DNA of 64,000 nt from Diphasiastrum complanatum (GCA_029204225.1 CM055108.1:15774722-15838721); one strand, 5' to 3'; positions 32,240 through 42,478 are shown, counted from the first letter of the stretch. The notes: generated by a model from the sequence alone, not told the origin. Numbers and translations: made by a program.

Positions 32240-33114
32240 AATTGTTACGAACCTCAATTGCAATTGAGATTTATCATATCTACTAAGGTAGAATGTTTAA
32301 CTCTAGACAATGGTTTTGGCAAAATCTCAGCCAACATACTGTCTGTATAACAGTAACTTAGTACAACATCTTTATTCTGAACTTTTTCTCTAAGAAAATG
32401 GAACTGAACTTCTATGTGTTTAGTTCTAGCATGCGTATGTGAGTTTAGAGATAGAGCTATGCAGCTCTGATTGTCGCACTGGAGTATTGTTGGACCGATC
32501 TGTGGGAATTGCAGATCCTGTAGTAGCCTTCTCAGTCAAATTATCTCCTTCATTGCTAATGTAGCTGCAACATATTCGGATTTTGTGGAGGACAACGAAA
32601 TGCATTGCTGCTTTCTGTTGTTCCATGAAATGGGTCCTCCTGCAAGGAAACAGATATAACTTCATGTGGATTTTCTGGTATCCACGTCTCCTTCCCAAAC
32701 TGAATCTGAATATGTGGTCAATGTGAATGTAGCTTCTGTATTACCATTGTAACTCAAAGCATAGTACTTTGAAGCTTGAATGTACCTCAGAAATGTTTGC
32801 AAAGCTTTCCAATGCTGTAAGCCTGGATTGGACATGTATTGAGATAGTGTGCTTACTACATATGCTAGATCAGGTCGTGTGCATACCATAGAATACATTA
32901 TAGATCCTATGATAAAATAATAAGGATGCTTGCACATTTCTTGCTGATCTGCTTGAGTTCTGGGGCACATGTCTTTGGACAGCTTAGATCTTGGATCCAT
33001 AGATGTGTCTATGGGCTTGCAGTCCTCCATGCCATATCTGCGAAGTACATTGATAAGATAGGACTCTTGGCTTATAGTAATCCTTTTGCCTGTGTGATCT
33101 TTGTGGATCTCCAT
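32240..33114 (-). pseudogene. Copia D reverse transcriptase tail and RNase H
   Basis: Frame 32662-33114 has GKRITISQESYLINVLRRYGM, IGSIMYSMVCTRPDLAYVVSTLSQYM and YSDSVWEGDVDTRKST, the RNase H start with Asp. RNase H then continues out of frame from 32660 down (SLSSTKSEY, CDNQSCIAL and RTKHIEVQFHF motifs), ending near 32240 just before the polypurine tract. The RNase H motif residues are recognisable, but the frame is broken. Confidence 0.85.
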
Positions 33115-33137
33115 ACCGAGTAGGTAATGAACTGGGC

Positions 33138-33930
33138 CTAAGTCATCTCAAATTTTGATGGAAGCAAAGATTTGGCTTCTTGTAATAACTGATTTGAATT
33201 GCTAATAATTAAAGAATCATCAACGTATAATGCTATTATAATATAGCTTGACCCTTTTCGTTTGAGATATACGTTAGACTCTGTAGAGAAAGAAGTGAAG
33301 TTATGCTGCAACAAGAAGTGATTTATTCTATCATACCAGGCCTTGGGAGCTTGCTTAAGACCATATAATGCCTTATGCAATTTACATACCAAATGTTCTT
33401 TGCCTTGAAGGACGTAACCTTTTGGTTGATAAATGAATATGTCTTCTTGTATGTATCCATGAAAGAATGTTGTCTGGACGTCCATCTGGTGAATGTCCAG
33501 ATCCTCTACAACAGCTATAGCCAGCAAGGTGCGAATAGATTGATGCTTTACCACTCGACTGAAGGTATCAGTGTAATCTATTCCATAAAGTTGCTCAAAT
33601 CCTTTAACCACTAAACGAGCTTTCCATTTGGATATTGATCCATCTGGCTTAAGCTTTAGCTTGAAGATCCATTTAGAGTCAATAGGCTTTATACCTACAA
33701 GAGGATTAACAAGACTCCAGGTCTTGTTCTCATCAAAGAATGGTACTCAGCATCCATGGTAGCTTTCCATTCGTTTGCATTGGGCATTGACAGTGCTTCT
33801 GCAATAGTGGCAAGTTCATTATGACTGATGAACGTCTGAGAGACAAAACGACCAGGTTGATGATGTTGTCTTGTAGACCTTCGAACTGCAGGTGCTTGAG
33901 TGGATGTTTCTCTTGGGGCAAGTGACTGGG
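33138..33930 (-). pseudogene. Copia D reverse transcriptase, first part
   Basis: The 157-codon frame reads MVKGFEQLYGIDYTDTFSRV, MDVQTTFFHGYIQEDIFI, KALYGLKQAPKAWYDRI and IIALYVDDSLIIS, so the catalytic YVDD box is intact. Upstream (33615-33930) the K(W)KLK and WKATMDAE-like RVT_2 start is readable in other frames with stops. A break near 33135 separates it from the next part. Confidence 0.9.
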
Positions 33931-33934
33931 ATAG

Positions 33935-34895
33935 CTTCAGCTTGTGGTTTATTTTTGTATGTAGATGACATTATCCTTAGTGGAAATGATCATGACAGTA
34001 TACAAGAAGTGAAGATAGCATTTTCTAAAGAATTTAAGATGGTGGATCTTGGTGTTCTTCATTTCATACTAGGAATAGAAGTATCAAGAGGCAAAGATTT
34101 GAGTTTCATTTGTCAATCCAAATATGCTTCTTCTATCTTAGAAAATTTTGAAATGAAAGATTGTAAAGGATTAGATACTTCTATGGAGCAAAATGTGAAA
34201 GTCTCTTATGGTGATGATGAAGCATCCTTTGAGGACATCACACTATATAAAAGACTTGTAGGCTCCCTAATATATCTTACTTTAAGCTAAGCCAATCTAT
34301 GCAAAATCCATTGGTTTGTCATTGGAAAAATGCTAAAAGGGTGTTGAGGTAAATCTTGGCCACCAAGAACTTTGGCATTTAGTATCATGGATCTAACCTT
34401 GCTTTGAGGGCATATTTGGATGCTGATTTTGCAGGTGATAAGGTGGATAGGAGGTCCACAAGTGCTTTTGATACCTTTCTTTGCAATGGCATAGTGTCTT
34501 GGCTTTTCAAAAAGCAAGACACAAATTCTCTATCTTCAACCGAGTCGGAATACAAGGCATTAACATCAACAACAAAGGAGATCTTGTGGTTGAAGAGGCT
34601 TTTGGTGGAGTTGCAAGTCATGGAGGCCGAGCCAATCATATATTGTGACAACCAGTCAGGACAAGCATTAGCAACGAATCCCACATTCCATGCAAGGAGC
34701 AAGCACATAGAGATTGCTCATCACTTTGTGAGGGAAAAGGTTCAAGCAAAGGAGATCAAGCTTCATCATGTATCTTCTTCACATTGCCTTGTTGATCTAC
34801 TCACTAAAGCCTTGCCAAAGGCTTCATTTATCAAGTTAAGATCAGCCTTAGGAGTTGTAGATAGATGTAGCATAGATGTATCATGTAAAAATTGA
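33935..34895 (+). mobile_element. Ty1/copia B2, 3' part of reverse transcriptase and RNase H
   Basis: Plus-strand frames 33892-34290 and 34404-34895 belong to the B1 family. They show LYVDDIILSGND, MVDLGVLHFILGIEVSRG, DADFAGDKVDRRSTSAF, VSWLFKKQDTNSLSSTESEY, CDNQSGQALATNP, RSKHIEIAHHFVREKV and DLLTKALPK. The RNase H is uninterrupted from 34404 to its stop at 34895. A stop near 34288 replaces TRPDL. The 5' two thirds of the element are absent. Confidence 0.9.
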
Positions 34896-34899
34896 GGAG

Positions 34900-35577
34900 T
34901 GTTAGATTTTAGCAATTTTCACATGGTTTAGGCAATTGTTTGGTATCTATGTGGATCCACACGTGTGAGGACCTGTCCACACGCATGAAATAACACTTGT
35001 AATATTCAGTTCCATTTTACTTAGATTTTATTTGAGTCAAATATGGAATCTCCTAAATTGTAGGAGTTATCTCCTAGATTGTAGGAATCTAGAAGGTCAA
35101 ACACAAACCACCAATGGATGATGTGGCAAATTAGATCTTATCCAAAGTGGATATGGATGAATACAATGAGTTGTCCCACATGTGCTGGAGGCAGCCTAGA
35201 GAGAGATTATCATGATTGTGTACTTGATCCATGATGGATCCATTGTGAAGCTAATCTTGAGAAACATTGGTTTGTGAGCAATCATTGTGTTTTCACTCTC
35301 TTAAGCTAATTCTTTGTGAATGAATGCTTTGTATTTCTTAAGTAAACTAATTTTCAGTTAGTAGGCCCCGTACAGTGATAGTACTTCACACATGTGAAGC
35401 CATTTGATCATCATTTTTTATTGTTCTTGCTTGGATCACTAGAAATTGTCAAGTAAAAGCTAGAATCGGATGCTAGTCTTGATATAGATCAAGATCCCAA
35501 GCTACCAATCACTCTTATTGATCATTTGCGGATCAAAATGAGTTCTAAACTTTGAAATTTGACACAAAATTGTTACA
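34900..35577 (+). mobile_element. 3' LTR of copia B2
   Basis: A short purine tract (TTGAGGAG) ends at 34899 and the LTR starts TGTTAGATTTTAG. It contains CCACACGTGTGAGGACC at about 34963 and TTCACACATGTGAAGCC at about 35387, the same palindrome class as in the B1 LTR. Its right edge is approximate. Confidence 0.7.
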
Positions 35578-35669
35578 TGATTGGTTCAAATAGTACCAAT
35601 CTTTGGTACTCTAAAGTTTCAAATACACATAAACATTACAAAAATAGTACAAATCTTGTAAAATTGGTA

Positions 35670-35958
35670 GTAACTAAAGCCTTTGGTGGAGATAGTCAGC
35701 GACCACGAAAGCCATTTTGTCAATGAGATCATCAAGGTGATGTTGGAGGAATTCTTTGTGATCCATCGATTTAGCACACCTTATCATCCTCGTGGTAATG
35801 GGCAGGCAAAATCATCCAATAAGATCTTGTGTAGCGTGATCACAAAAACAGTTGAAGCTAGCAGATCTGATTGGGAGCACAAGTTACATGCACATGCCAC
35901 AATAACTCTTCTAATGCCGCCATTAAATACAAGGGATTCCTTGGGGCTGACAACTTAG
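35670..35958 (+). pseudogene. Ty3/gypsy integrase fragment
   Basis: The frame reads VEIVSDHESHFVNEIIKVML, then FSTPYHPRGNGQAKSSNKIL. In gypsy integrases the SDxGxxF Asp and the GQxExxN Glu are catalytic. The Asp is present, but Gly is replaced by Glu in the first motif and the catalytic Glu is Lys here (GQAKSS). The protein fades after about 35930. It starts within 100 bp of the copia LTR end, so the LTR probably landed in, or was joined to, a gypsy element. Confidence 0.8.
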
Positions 35959-35959
35959 G

Positions 35960-36880
35960 ACTTTGTCCCCTTTGTACAACAGAAAACATTCCAAAGTACG
36001 CTTAATGACCAATATAAAATATCGCGTAACTAATAATGGGCTTGGCTAAATTAGTTGATGTGGCACATTTGTTGACCGTTCATACCATATCGGCTATTAT
36101 GGGGGTAAAGATCACTTGCACCATGTCATGATGTCGGCTATTATGGAGTTGAAAATTACATTTGTATGGATTGGCAACACAATTATAGGGGTAATTATCT
36201 AGTTAGGAACTAGATGACACAACAAGCTCTAGGATTTCTATTGCTAGACCATTTTTGCTAAGATCCATAAAAATTCATAGTAATAGATCTTGATGAGTTT
36301 TTTGATGCTAAATCTATGAGAAGCATCAATGTCAGCATGCCATTGATTGGATTTGACTTTGTGTCATTAAATCTAATTAATTGAGGCTGGATTCAAGCCA
36401 CTAATAACAAGTGCTAGGAAGATAATAGGTAGACAACAACATCTACATAGTAGCTTTTGTCATGCTTCCATCCACACAACAAAAACTTGGATTACCACAA
36501 AAACGATAGATGATTGGTTTTCCGATAATAATAACAGCAACAACAACAACATAACATATTTTTAGTAAAATCACAAAAGATGTTTTTTGGTAAACAACAC
36601 TAAAATATTACCAAAAAAAACCACAAAGGATTGTATGCGAGCTACGAACACAAATAAATATAAAGAAAAAAATACCTAATTTAATAGTTTTATGCGTAAA
36701 ATATGGTCACGAGAAGTCTAAATAGTACCTATTTGATTTGGTAGTCAAGAGGATCAGAATTGATACACGATAACTTATTGTAGTACCATTCTTTTGTATT
36801 CAAGAGTTTTACCAACACAAAAATAGTACCAAAATAGTACAAAATTTGTAAAATTAGTACCTAACACTGGTGACACTATT
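35960..36880. other. Unassigned AT-rich stretch with scattered ATAGTACC words
   Basis: No gene is recognised. The phrase AAAATAGTAC..AAATTTGTAAAATTAGTA occurs at about 36825-36865, and a similar one at about 35639-35675, so the two sides of this stretch share a dispersed repeat. Confidence 0.4.
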
Positions 36881-36881
36881 G

Positions 36882-36975
36882 GATTTATCTCCTCTACTCT
36901 CCTAAATCCCATTTTAATCTGCCTCCATTCATGCTGCATTTTTACTCACGTTGTCGCACAACTTGCATATTTACA
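36882..36975 (+). mobile_element. Fragment of a copia C-type LTR start
   Basis: ATTGGATTTATCTCC, followed by TCTACTCTCCTAAATCCC, matches the first 45 bases of the copia C LTR (8498) closely and then fades. Only the LTR head survives, next to the left side of the CACTA element. Confidence 0.65.
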
Positions 36976-37245
36976 TGTAAAATAAGACAGACGAATAAAA
37001 CGCGAGGCTCATAAATACGAATAAATTCTCACATGCGAAGAAAAAGAAAAAAATGTGACACTTTGTTTTTACATGTGTTTTGTGATAGGCGAAAAGGCGA
37101 CACTGCCTTACAAAATGCCAAAGGTGCCCTAGGAAAAGCGAAGGCACCCTGTAAAACAAATCCTAAGGCATTTCGCCAGAGTGACGCATTTTTCACATCT
37201 TCACCAACATTCATTTCAGCAAAGGCTGACGTCAACGCGTGAAAC

Positions 37246-37294
37246 ATCCACGCTTGGATATCGCGTGGATAGCTTTTGCGTGGATAATCCACGC
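37246..37294. promoter_or_regulatory. Cluster of GCGTGGAT/ATCCACGC palindromic motifs
   Basis: ATCCACGC (37246-37253), GCGTGGAT (37263-37270) and a perfect 17-bp palindrome GCGTGGATAATCCACGC (37278-37294) lie together, 340 bp before the first exon. CACTA elements carry arrays of short inverted motifs near their ends, bound by TnpA-type proteins; the position fits. More GCG-containing words lie just upstream (37085-37240). Confidence 0.6.
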
Positions 37295-37629
37295 GAAACT
37301 TGAATGCCAATAAAATGGCATTTCCGCGAGCATTCTTGCTCCTCTTCTTTTGCTTTCAAGTTTTATAGGTTTTCTAATCTAGTGTTTAGTGCCCTTGCTT
37401 GCTATTGCTCTTCTAAGCTCTATAGATCTTGCTTGCTTGCTTTTGGTTGCTCTTCATTGCTAGTGATCTTGCTCTTGCTTTTGCTTGCTCTATTGATCTT
37501 CTTTGTTCTTGCTTACTATTAATCTATTGCTTTCTATTCATTGCTTACTCTTCTAATCTAAAAGTCTTCAATACTCTTTCACTCCCATTCTCCACTACTT
37601 TCTAACTTTTAAAATTTTTCTTTGATACA

Positions 37630-38300
37630 ATGTCTTCAAGTGGTAGGTTAAGTGGAAGGTCAAGTGGGAGACCATCTAGGAGAAGAGCTCGTGAGGAGCC
37701 CGAAGAATATAATCAAGAGTGGTTTGAGAATCTATCACCTCAACAAAGAGATAGAATCAAAAATCTTGTGTTATCTTCTTCGGGTGAATCATCTGAGAGA
37801 AGAGCTTAATCTGAGAGATGCCCCTTCCCAAGAATCGTGTAGTGTGTATTATGATCTTAATCCACGTGGTGGAGTTATAAAAAATATGCGTGGCAATGTA
37901 GTTCATGCCCGTTTGCGTGATTTATTTGCCTTATATTTTGGTAAAGATTACATGATCAATTGGTCCTCCCAATCACTTGAAGACAAAAATAAAATAATAG
38001 AGACTTTGTATTCTGAATTCCCTCAATCCAATGCTTTTAGTAGGACTTGGGCCTTGAATACAATGTGCCTTTGGATTCGAAACAAAAGGCAATTAATGAG
38101 AAGAGCCGTGAGAAATCCCAAGAATCCCACGAAGCTTGGATGGTGCTCCAAAAGGAATTAGAGAACGGTGAAAGGGGAATTGTTGCGAAACAATCCCCAA
38201 ATGTATGAACAACAACGTAGGGCCGTCGTCGACGACGCTCTTAAAACATGGCCAAAGTCACTTGGAATCGTGAGGAAGGGGCAATCTAGAGGCCCAATTT
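37630..38300 (+). pseudogene. CACTA accessory transposase exon (Transposase_24/ptta-like)
   Basis: ATG 37630 starts MSSSGRLSGRSSGRPSRRR, a Ser/Arg-rich leader. The frame shifts near 37800 and continues with YYDLNPRGGVIKNMRG, LRDLFALYFGKDYMINW and LNTMCLWIRNKRQLMRRA. The W...K..I..., F..., and WRxxK-like pattern is that of the plant Transposase_24 (ptta) family, related to the DNA-binding TnpA role. One stop lies at 38159-38161, after which the same frame reads on to a GTAAGT donor at 38301. The upstream 37.33-37.60 kb is a CTTGCT-rich leader. Confidence 0.65.
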
Positions 38301-39681
38301 GTAAGTGCAATATTTTTTAATATGATTCTATTTTTGTAGTGAGATTGTACTATTTTTGTGCTATGTGGTCTTTAAATTAGTTGAGATAGGCCTGCACGCA
38401 CTATCTTCTGATGTCTAACATTTGTCAGTATGAACCTCATTTTTATTGCTCGTCATGTGTTGCCCCACCCAAGCAATTTTCTTGATAGCAATGTTACTAG
38501 AATATTAGATTTACATTAAGCATAAGTAGAATATACATGGATTAGATGTTGGCATGTCTTTAACAAATTTTATTATATTTGTTCAGAACATACGGTCTCA
38601 TAATGATTACTTATGATGTGGTATAGAGTAGCTGGCTACAGTGTGTATATGTCATCGACGATGTCACCATCATTGTTGAAAATTGTCACTTCTCACTTGA
38701 CATTGGTTCATGTAAATATTGATCAAACATTAGAATATGTTGATGATATGATTTCACACGTGTGGAGCCTGTTCCTACGTGTGAAAGGATGTACTTTTCA
38801 TGTTTGTATATATCCAAATTGATTTTGTATCATTCTAGTTAGTGTGAACATGAAATGACTAGTTTTTAGTCAAGTTGACTAATCACCTACAAATTAGCTT
38901 TTCCTTGCATGTGCATGAGTAAATGCTCCCACATGGCAAGTGGATGTTCACACGTGTGTATAGAGTACTAGAAGATAAGAGTTGACCATTTTCCTTAGAT
39001 CCTATTTTGTAGAGAATATTCCTATATTCTAGGAGACTAGCTTTTTGGATTTTAGTCATATTCTAGAAGGTCAACTATTGGATAAGGATCAAGGATGGAT
39101 AAAATGGATAGATCTGAGTGATGTGGCACTCTTCACACGTGTGAAGGCCTGCTGGACTGTACCAGACTCATGGATGTACTTGATCCATAAAAGGATCATC
39201 ATTTTGCTAAGAAAATTGATGAGACTTTTGCACTCTACACTTTTGTGAGATTTCTAGTCATTTGTCTTGTGATTTTTATGCATGATTGCTATCTAGTATC
39301 ATTGTACTTGTTGTTTCAGGTGCATGCCGTACAGTGGACAGTACTCCACACGTGTGAAGCCGCTCTCACTAAAAAAAAATGAGGGGTTGATCCATTGCTC
39401 TTGCTTAAATCCAAGTGTAGTGAATCTAGATCAAGATCTAATGTATAGAACTCGATAGATTCATTGATTAAGCAACCAATAACTCTCTATGATTGTAAAG
39501 TACAATCATTATTGCCCTAAAAACTGTAAAATTTATCAATCATCAGATAGCGATTCATCTCATGATTGCAACAGCAGGTATATATTGTTATTGATATTGA
39601 CATCAATTGCACTTTATTTGTTATAATTTTTCTTGCAAATTTATCCTTACAATGACATTTGATTGGAATTATGAATTCTAG
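38301..39681 (+). other. Intron-like region of the CACTA element with a nested copia LTR
   Basis: It is bounded by a GTAAGT donor and a TTCTAG acceptor. No transposase coding is seen. Much of it (38.69-39.56 kb) is a copia LTR. Confidence 0.5.
38690..39560 (+). mobile_element. Solo LTR-like copia sequence (family B relative) in the CACTA intron
   Basis: The CACACGTGTG palindrome occurs at about 38755, 38948, 39131 and 39344. The last is in a CCGTACAGTGGACAGTACTCC context that matches 35370-35395 in the B2 LTR. TTCACACGTGTGGAGCCTG at 38754 matches the B2 LTR at 34960. No internal coding region is present, so this is a solo LTR or LTR fragment. Edges are approximate. Confidence 0.65.
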
Positions 39682-39844
39682 GGAAATTATTGTACCTCCA
39701 CGTGATTTAGAAAAAGAAAAAAGAATTGAGCTCTATCACAGAAAAAAGGAGCAATCAAGACTAAAGTACAATGAACAACTATTGACTGGTTCATCTTCAA
39801 GCTCTTCCATCAGTCGACGTAGACCGCCTATTGATCCATCACAT
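39682..39844 (+). CDS. Small CACTA exon, basic and Ser-rich
   Basis: An open segment between an ATTCTAG acceptor and a GTATGT donor encodes EIIVPPRDLEKEKRIEL, then a run of Ser and SRRRPP. It is highly charged, with a likely short coiled coil, and has no named domain. Position and splice sites suggest it joins the Transposase_24-like exon to the zinc domain exon. Confidence 0.45.
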
Positions 39845-40050
39845 GTATGTATATTGATTTATGTCATAATTTTTTTATTTGTAATAGTGATGTAATCCGA
39901 TTTGCTCATTGGATATAGTCTATTGCTCTTTGGAAAGCCAAGACACCACTCCATCACAAATGAAGGTTGAAAATGCACTAAATGTACAAAGACTATTTTG
40001 TCAATTTTTGTCACATTTAGAATTTGTCAATTTTCACTTGAATGACACAG

Positions 40051-40224
40051 AAAGAATTTGTGCAATTTGCAATTGAATTATTGGACCAGTTTCAACCAGA
40101 ATATGATGAGAGGATACCATGTGCATGCACACAATGCAAAGGCCTTAGGATTCGGACAAGGAGGATTGTCAACGATCATATTTGGGCCAATGGAGTGCAC
40201 AAAGAGAATCCAAGAGTACGAGAG
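40051..40224 (+). CDS. CACTA transposase-associated domain exon
   Basis: After a TGACACAG acceptor the exon reads KEFVQFAIELLDQF, then IPCACTQCKGLR and VNDHIWANGVHK, and ends at GAG|GTAAAC. CxCxxC...HI.xNG is the signature of the transposase-associated domain (PF13963) at the N-terminus of TNP2. The ATG at 40042 lies in the predicted acceptor region, so it could also be a start. Confidence 0.72.
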
Positions 40225-40322
40225 GTAAACTCTTTAAAGTGTTTTTCGAAAATGCTTAATCTTTGACACTTCAAGTTTGGCCAATAAATATTGACCGATA
40301 GGATGAGTGCCACGATAATTTA

Positions 40323-40495
40323 AAGTTAATCTCTCACTTGCTTCTAAAAGGAAAAATCCAAATAGAATATTTAGATGAAGTTAATCTCTCACTTGCTTCT
40401 AAAAGAAAAAATCCAAATAGAATGATTAGATGAAGTTAATCTCTCACTTGCTTCTAAAAGAAAAAATCCAAATAGAATGATTAGATGTAGTTAAT
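40323..40495. repeat. 55-bp tandem array, three copies plus a start
   Basis: AAGTTAATCTCTCACTTGC starts at 40323, 40378 and 40433, with a diverging start at 40488. The second and third copies look identical and the first differs at three or four bases. The unit also ends in TTAGATG. Confidence 0.93.
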
Positions 40496-40537
40496 CTTGA
40501 TTTCCATATTCAATCACCCATAATAGACTCATTCACG

Positions 40538-40540
<3 letters not shown>

Positions 40541-40624
<84 letters not shown>
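40541..40624. repeat. (GA)n microsatellite, about 84 bp
   Basis: A pure GA run in the intron before the SET exon. Confidence 0.97.
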
Positions 40625-40626
<2 letters not shown>

Positions 40627-40965
40627 ATGAAAGAGATAAAGGTAACCAACACTCCCAATTCTAGGAAGGTGTGTAGCCCTTGTTTTCTTCCGTTAAAGGC
40701 GTGGTTCAAATGTTTTTTGTTGGAAGATGAGTTCCACAAAAAAGTCCAAACGCCGCAGGGAGGGAGCATGTGGTGACATTCTGGAGTAGGATATAATCGT
40801 GTGGTTTGGGAGTTTTGATTAGCACTCTATAATATTCTCTCTGTTTTTCTCTTCATGTGTGTTTAGGGTCGGTGTGTGTGTGCGTGCGTGTGTTTGTGTG
40901 TGTTTGTGTGTGTGTTTCATGCTACTGGTTTACGGTTTGTGTTATACATTAATTTATGTTTCATG

Positions 40966-40968
<3 letters not shown>

Positions 40969-41034
<66 letters not shown>
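40969..41034. repeat. (GA)n microsatellite, about 66 bp
   Basis: A pure GA run ending 33 bp before the TTTTGCAG acceptor of the SET exon. It lies where a polypyrimidine tract or branch point might be expected, so it may affect splicing. Confidence 0.97.
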
Positions 41035-41037
<3 letters not shown>

Positions 41038-41141
41038 TGATACATCTAACATTTTCAACTTTTGCAGAAGAAGGACCATAAGTTGGTTTCAAGAAAAAGA
41101 GTTGCAAGAGAGATGAGAATATTATTGATAGGTTAAATCAC

Positions 41142-42092
41142 ATGAATATTGATTTTGGATCATCATTGGCCCTAGATGATGCTCTTGTTGATGATGACCT
41201 CTTGCATGATATAATTAGTTCATCAATGCCTTGTGATTCAATCCATGTCTCCAAATCTCTAGAACGTTCTTACCACCCAACCACACCTATCCTAGATATT
41301 GCACATGAGTCCTCCACGATACTCCATGTGGATTCCACAAACTTGATCACCCCTTTAAAAAAGAGAACACGTCTTGGATGTATTATGACTAGTTTGAAAG
41401 ATAATTGCAAATTACTATGCACTGTTGATGTGTCAAAAGACATTCTAGGTTCTTTGTCTGACCTTCCTCTTCCACATTGCTTGCAACCATTAGTAAAAAC
41501 TTTTATTAGAAGTAGATATTCGTGTTGGCCACCCCAATCACCATTACCATTAAATGGAACACCATTTATGTATTGGGGTCGAATATACATGATCATGCCT
41601 AGTGAACACTTTCCTGAGGTTGGTTTGGGCCTTTTTGCATTGAGTAGTATTGAGGTCCCTTTAAATAGTGTTGTGACATTGATGCCATATGCAGGACCTC
41701 AATACAATTGGGGTGATTGGCATGCTTTGTGTCGTCACCAATGGAGGATGCAAGTATATGGCTTGAACTCAAATGCTTGTTCTTTAGAGGAGCAACGCAT
41801 GCAAGGAGGCAACATCTCAAGGGCAAATCGTACATACATTGATGGACGTCCAGATGTGCGTGGAAACATTGCTGCATATATAAATAGTTTCATTGGCCAC
41901 CCTCTATTGACGAATTGTGATTTTAAAGAACGCACCAATGGAAAAGAAGAATATTTTACTAGGAATGTAAAGGACACTTATGTAATGGTTTGTGCCACTA
42001 GATCTATCAGGTTTGGGGAGGAATTGTTCATCAAGTATAGTTTCAACCGTCCTCTACCCAAATGTTTGCAAAAGACAATAAGTCAAATGTGA
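41142..42092 (+). CDS. SET-domain protein encoded within the CACTA transposon (316 codons)
   Basis: The frame is uninterrupted from ATG 41142 to TGA 42090-42092. Reading frame is also open back to about 41082, so it may be an internal exon rather than start at this ATG. Residues 1-60 are acidic, 70-130 unknown, and 155-300 SET-like: GLGLFA (161-166), YAG (183-185), YIDG (232-235), GNIAAYINS (241-249) and GEELFIKYSF (292-301). SET enzymes transfer methyl groups from S-adenosylmethionine to lysine, often on histones. GxG, the Asn of xYIN and the C-terminal Tyr are kept. The NHSCxPN motif reads NSFIGHPLL, and I see no pre-SET or post-SET Cys cluster, so activity is uncertain. It lies between the transposase-associated and TNP2 exons on the same strand. 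Confidence 0.75.
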   Translation: MNIDFGSSLALDDALVDDDLLHDIISSSMPCDSIHVSKSLERSYHPTTPILDIAHESSTILHVDSTNLITPLKKRTRLGCIMTSLKDNCKLLCTVDVSKDILGSLSDLPLPHCLQPLVKTFIRSRYSCWPPQSPLPLNGTPFMYWGRIYMIMPSEHFPEVGLGLFALSSIEVPLNSVVTLMPYAGPQYNWGDWHALCRHQWRMQVYGLNSNACSLEEQRMQGGNISRANRTYIDGRPDVRGNIAAYINSFIGHPLLTNCDFKERTNGKEEYFTRNVKDTYVMVCATRSIRFGEELFIKYSFNRPLPKCLQKTISQM

Positions 42093-42289
42093 AGATTTAA
42101 ATTTTGTTGATATGTAGAGATGTATAATCTATGCATCTTGATTGTATTTGGTTTGTGTCATTAAATATGTCAAATGTTAGGAGCATTATTCGTCATTTGC
42201 CTAGATTAAATGTTAGGAGCATTATTCGTCTTTGAGTTCATTGAATGTTAACAAGTTGAAAAGACAAATCTGCCTAATAGATACATTGG

Positions 42290-42413
42290 TATGTTCATAC
42301 TTTTTAAAATAAGAGGTAATTCATATTCATATGCAACATTTAGATCTATCAAGTATTGGGAGGAAATGTTTATCAAGCATTGTTTCAACCTACTTCTTGT
42401 TATTTTGATTTAT
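42290..42413 (+). pseudogene. Partial duplicate of the SET C-terminus
   Basis: ATTTAGATCTATCAAGTATT..GAGGAAATGTTTATCAAGCATTGTTTCAACC repeats, with changes, the sequence around 41995-42050 encoding ATRSIRFGEELFIKYSF. The copy reads ATFRSIKYWEEMFIKHCFN. In it the Gly and Tyr of GEEL..KYS are replaced (WEEM, KHC), so it cannot supply the motif. It lies 200 bp after the SET frame. Confidence 0.75.
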
Positions 42414-42478
42414 AGGATTCTTCATCCTCATTTAGTGTTGGAGACAATAATCCTCGTAATGGTCGACGTAGATGACAA

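Larger units (their letters stand above)
32240..33934 (-). mobile_element. Ty1/copia retrotransposon D, 3' half
   Basis: The minus strand carries an integrase/RT linker, reverse transcriptase and RNase H, then a polypurine tract and LTR. The 5' half is missing: at about 33935 it meets a plus-strand copia B2 fragment. It has a different sequence from families A, B and C. Confidence 0.9.
40225..41067 (+). other. Intron-like region of the CACTA element filled with repeats
   Basis: It runs from a GTAAAC donor to a TTTTGCAG acceptor. It contains a 55-bp tandem array and two (GA)n tracts. A TG-rich patch lies at 40873-40917. Confidence 0.5.

Noticed and set aside
36870-36890. CACTATTGG word as the left CACTA terminus
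   Set aside because: No inverted partner was found after 46345, and the word lies at the edge of a copia C-type LTR fragment, which explains the sequence better.
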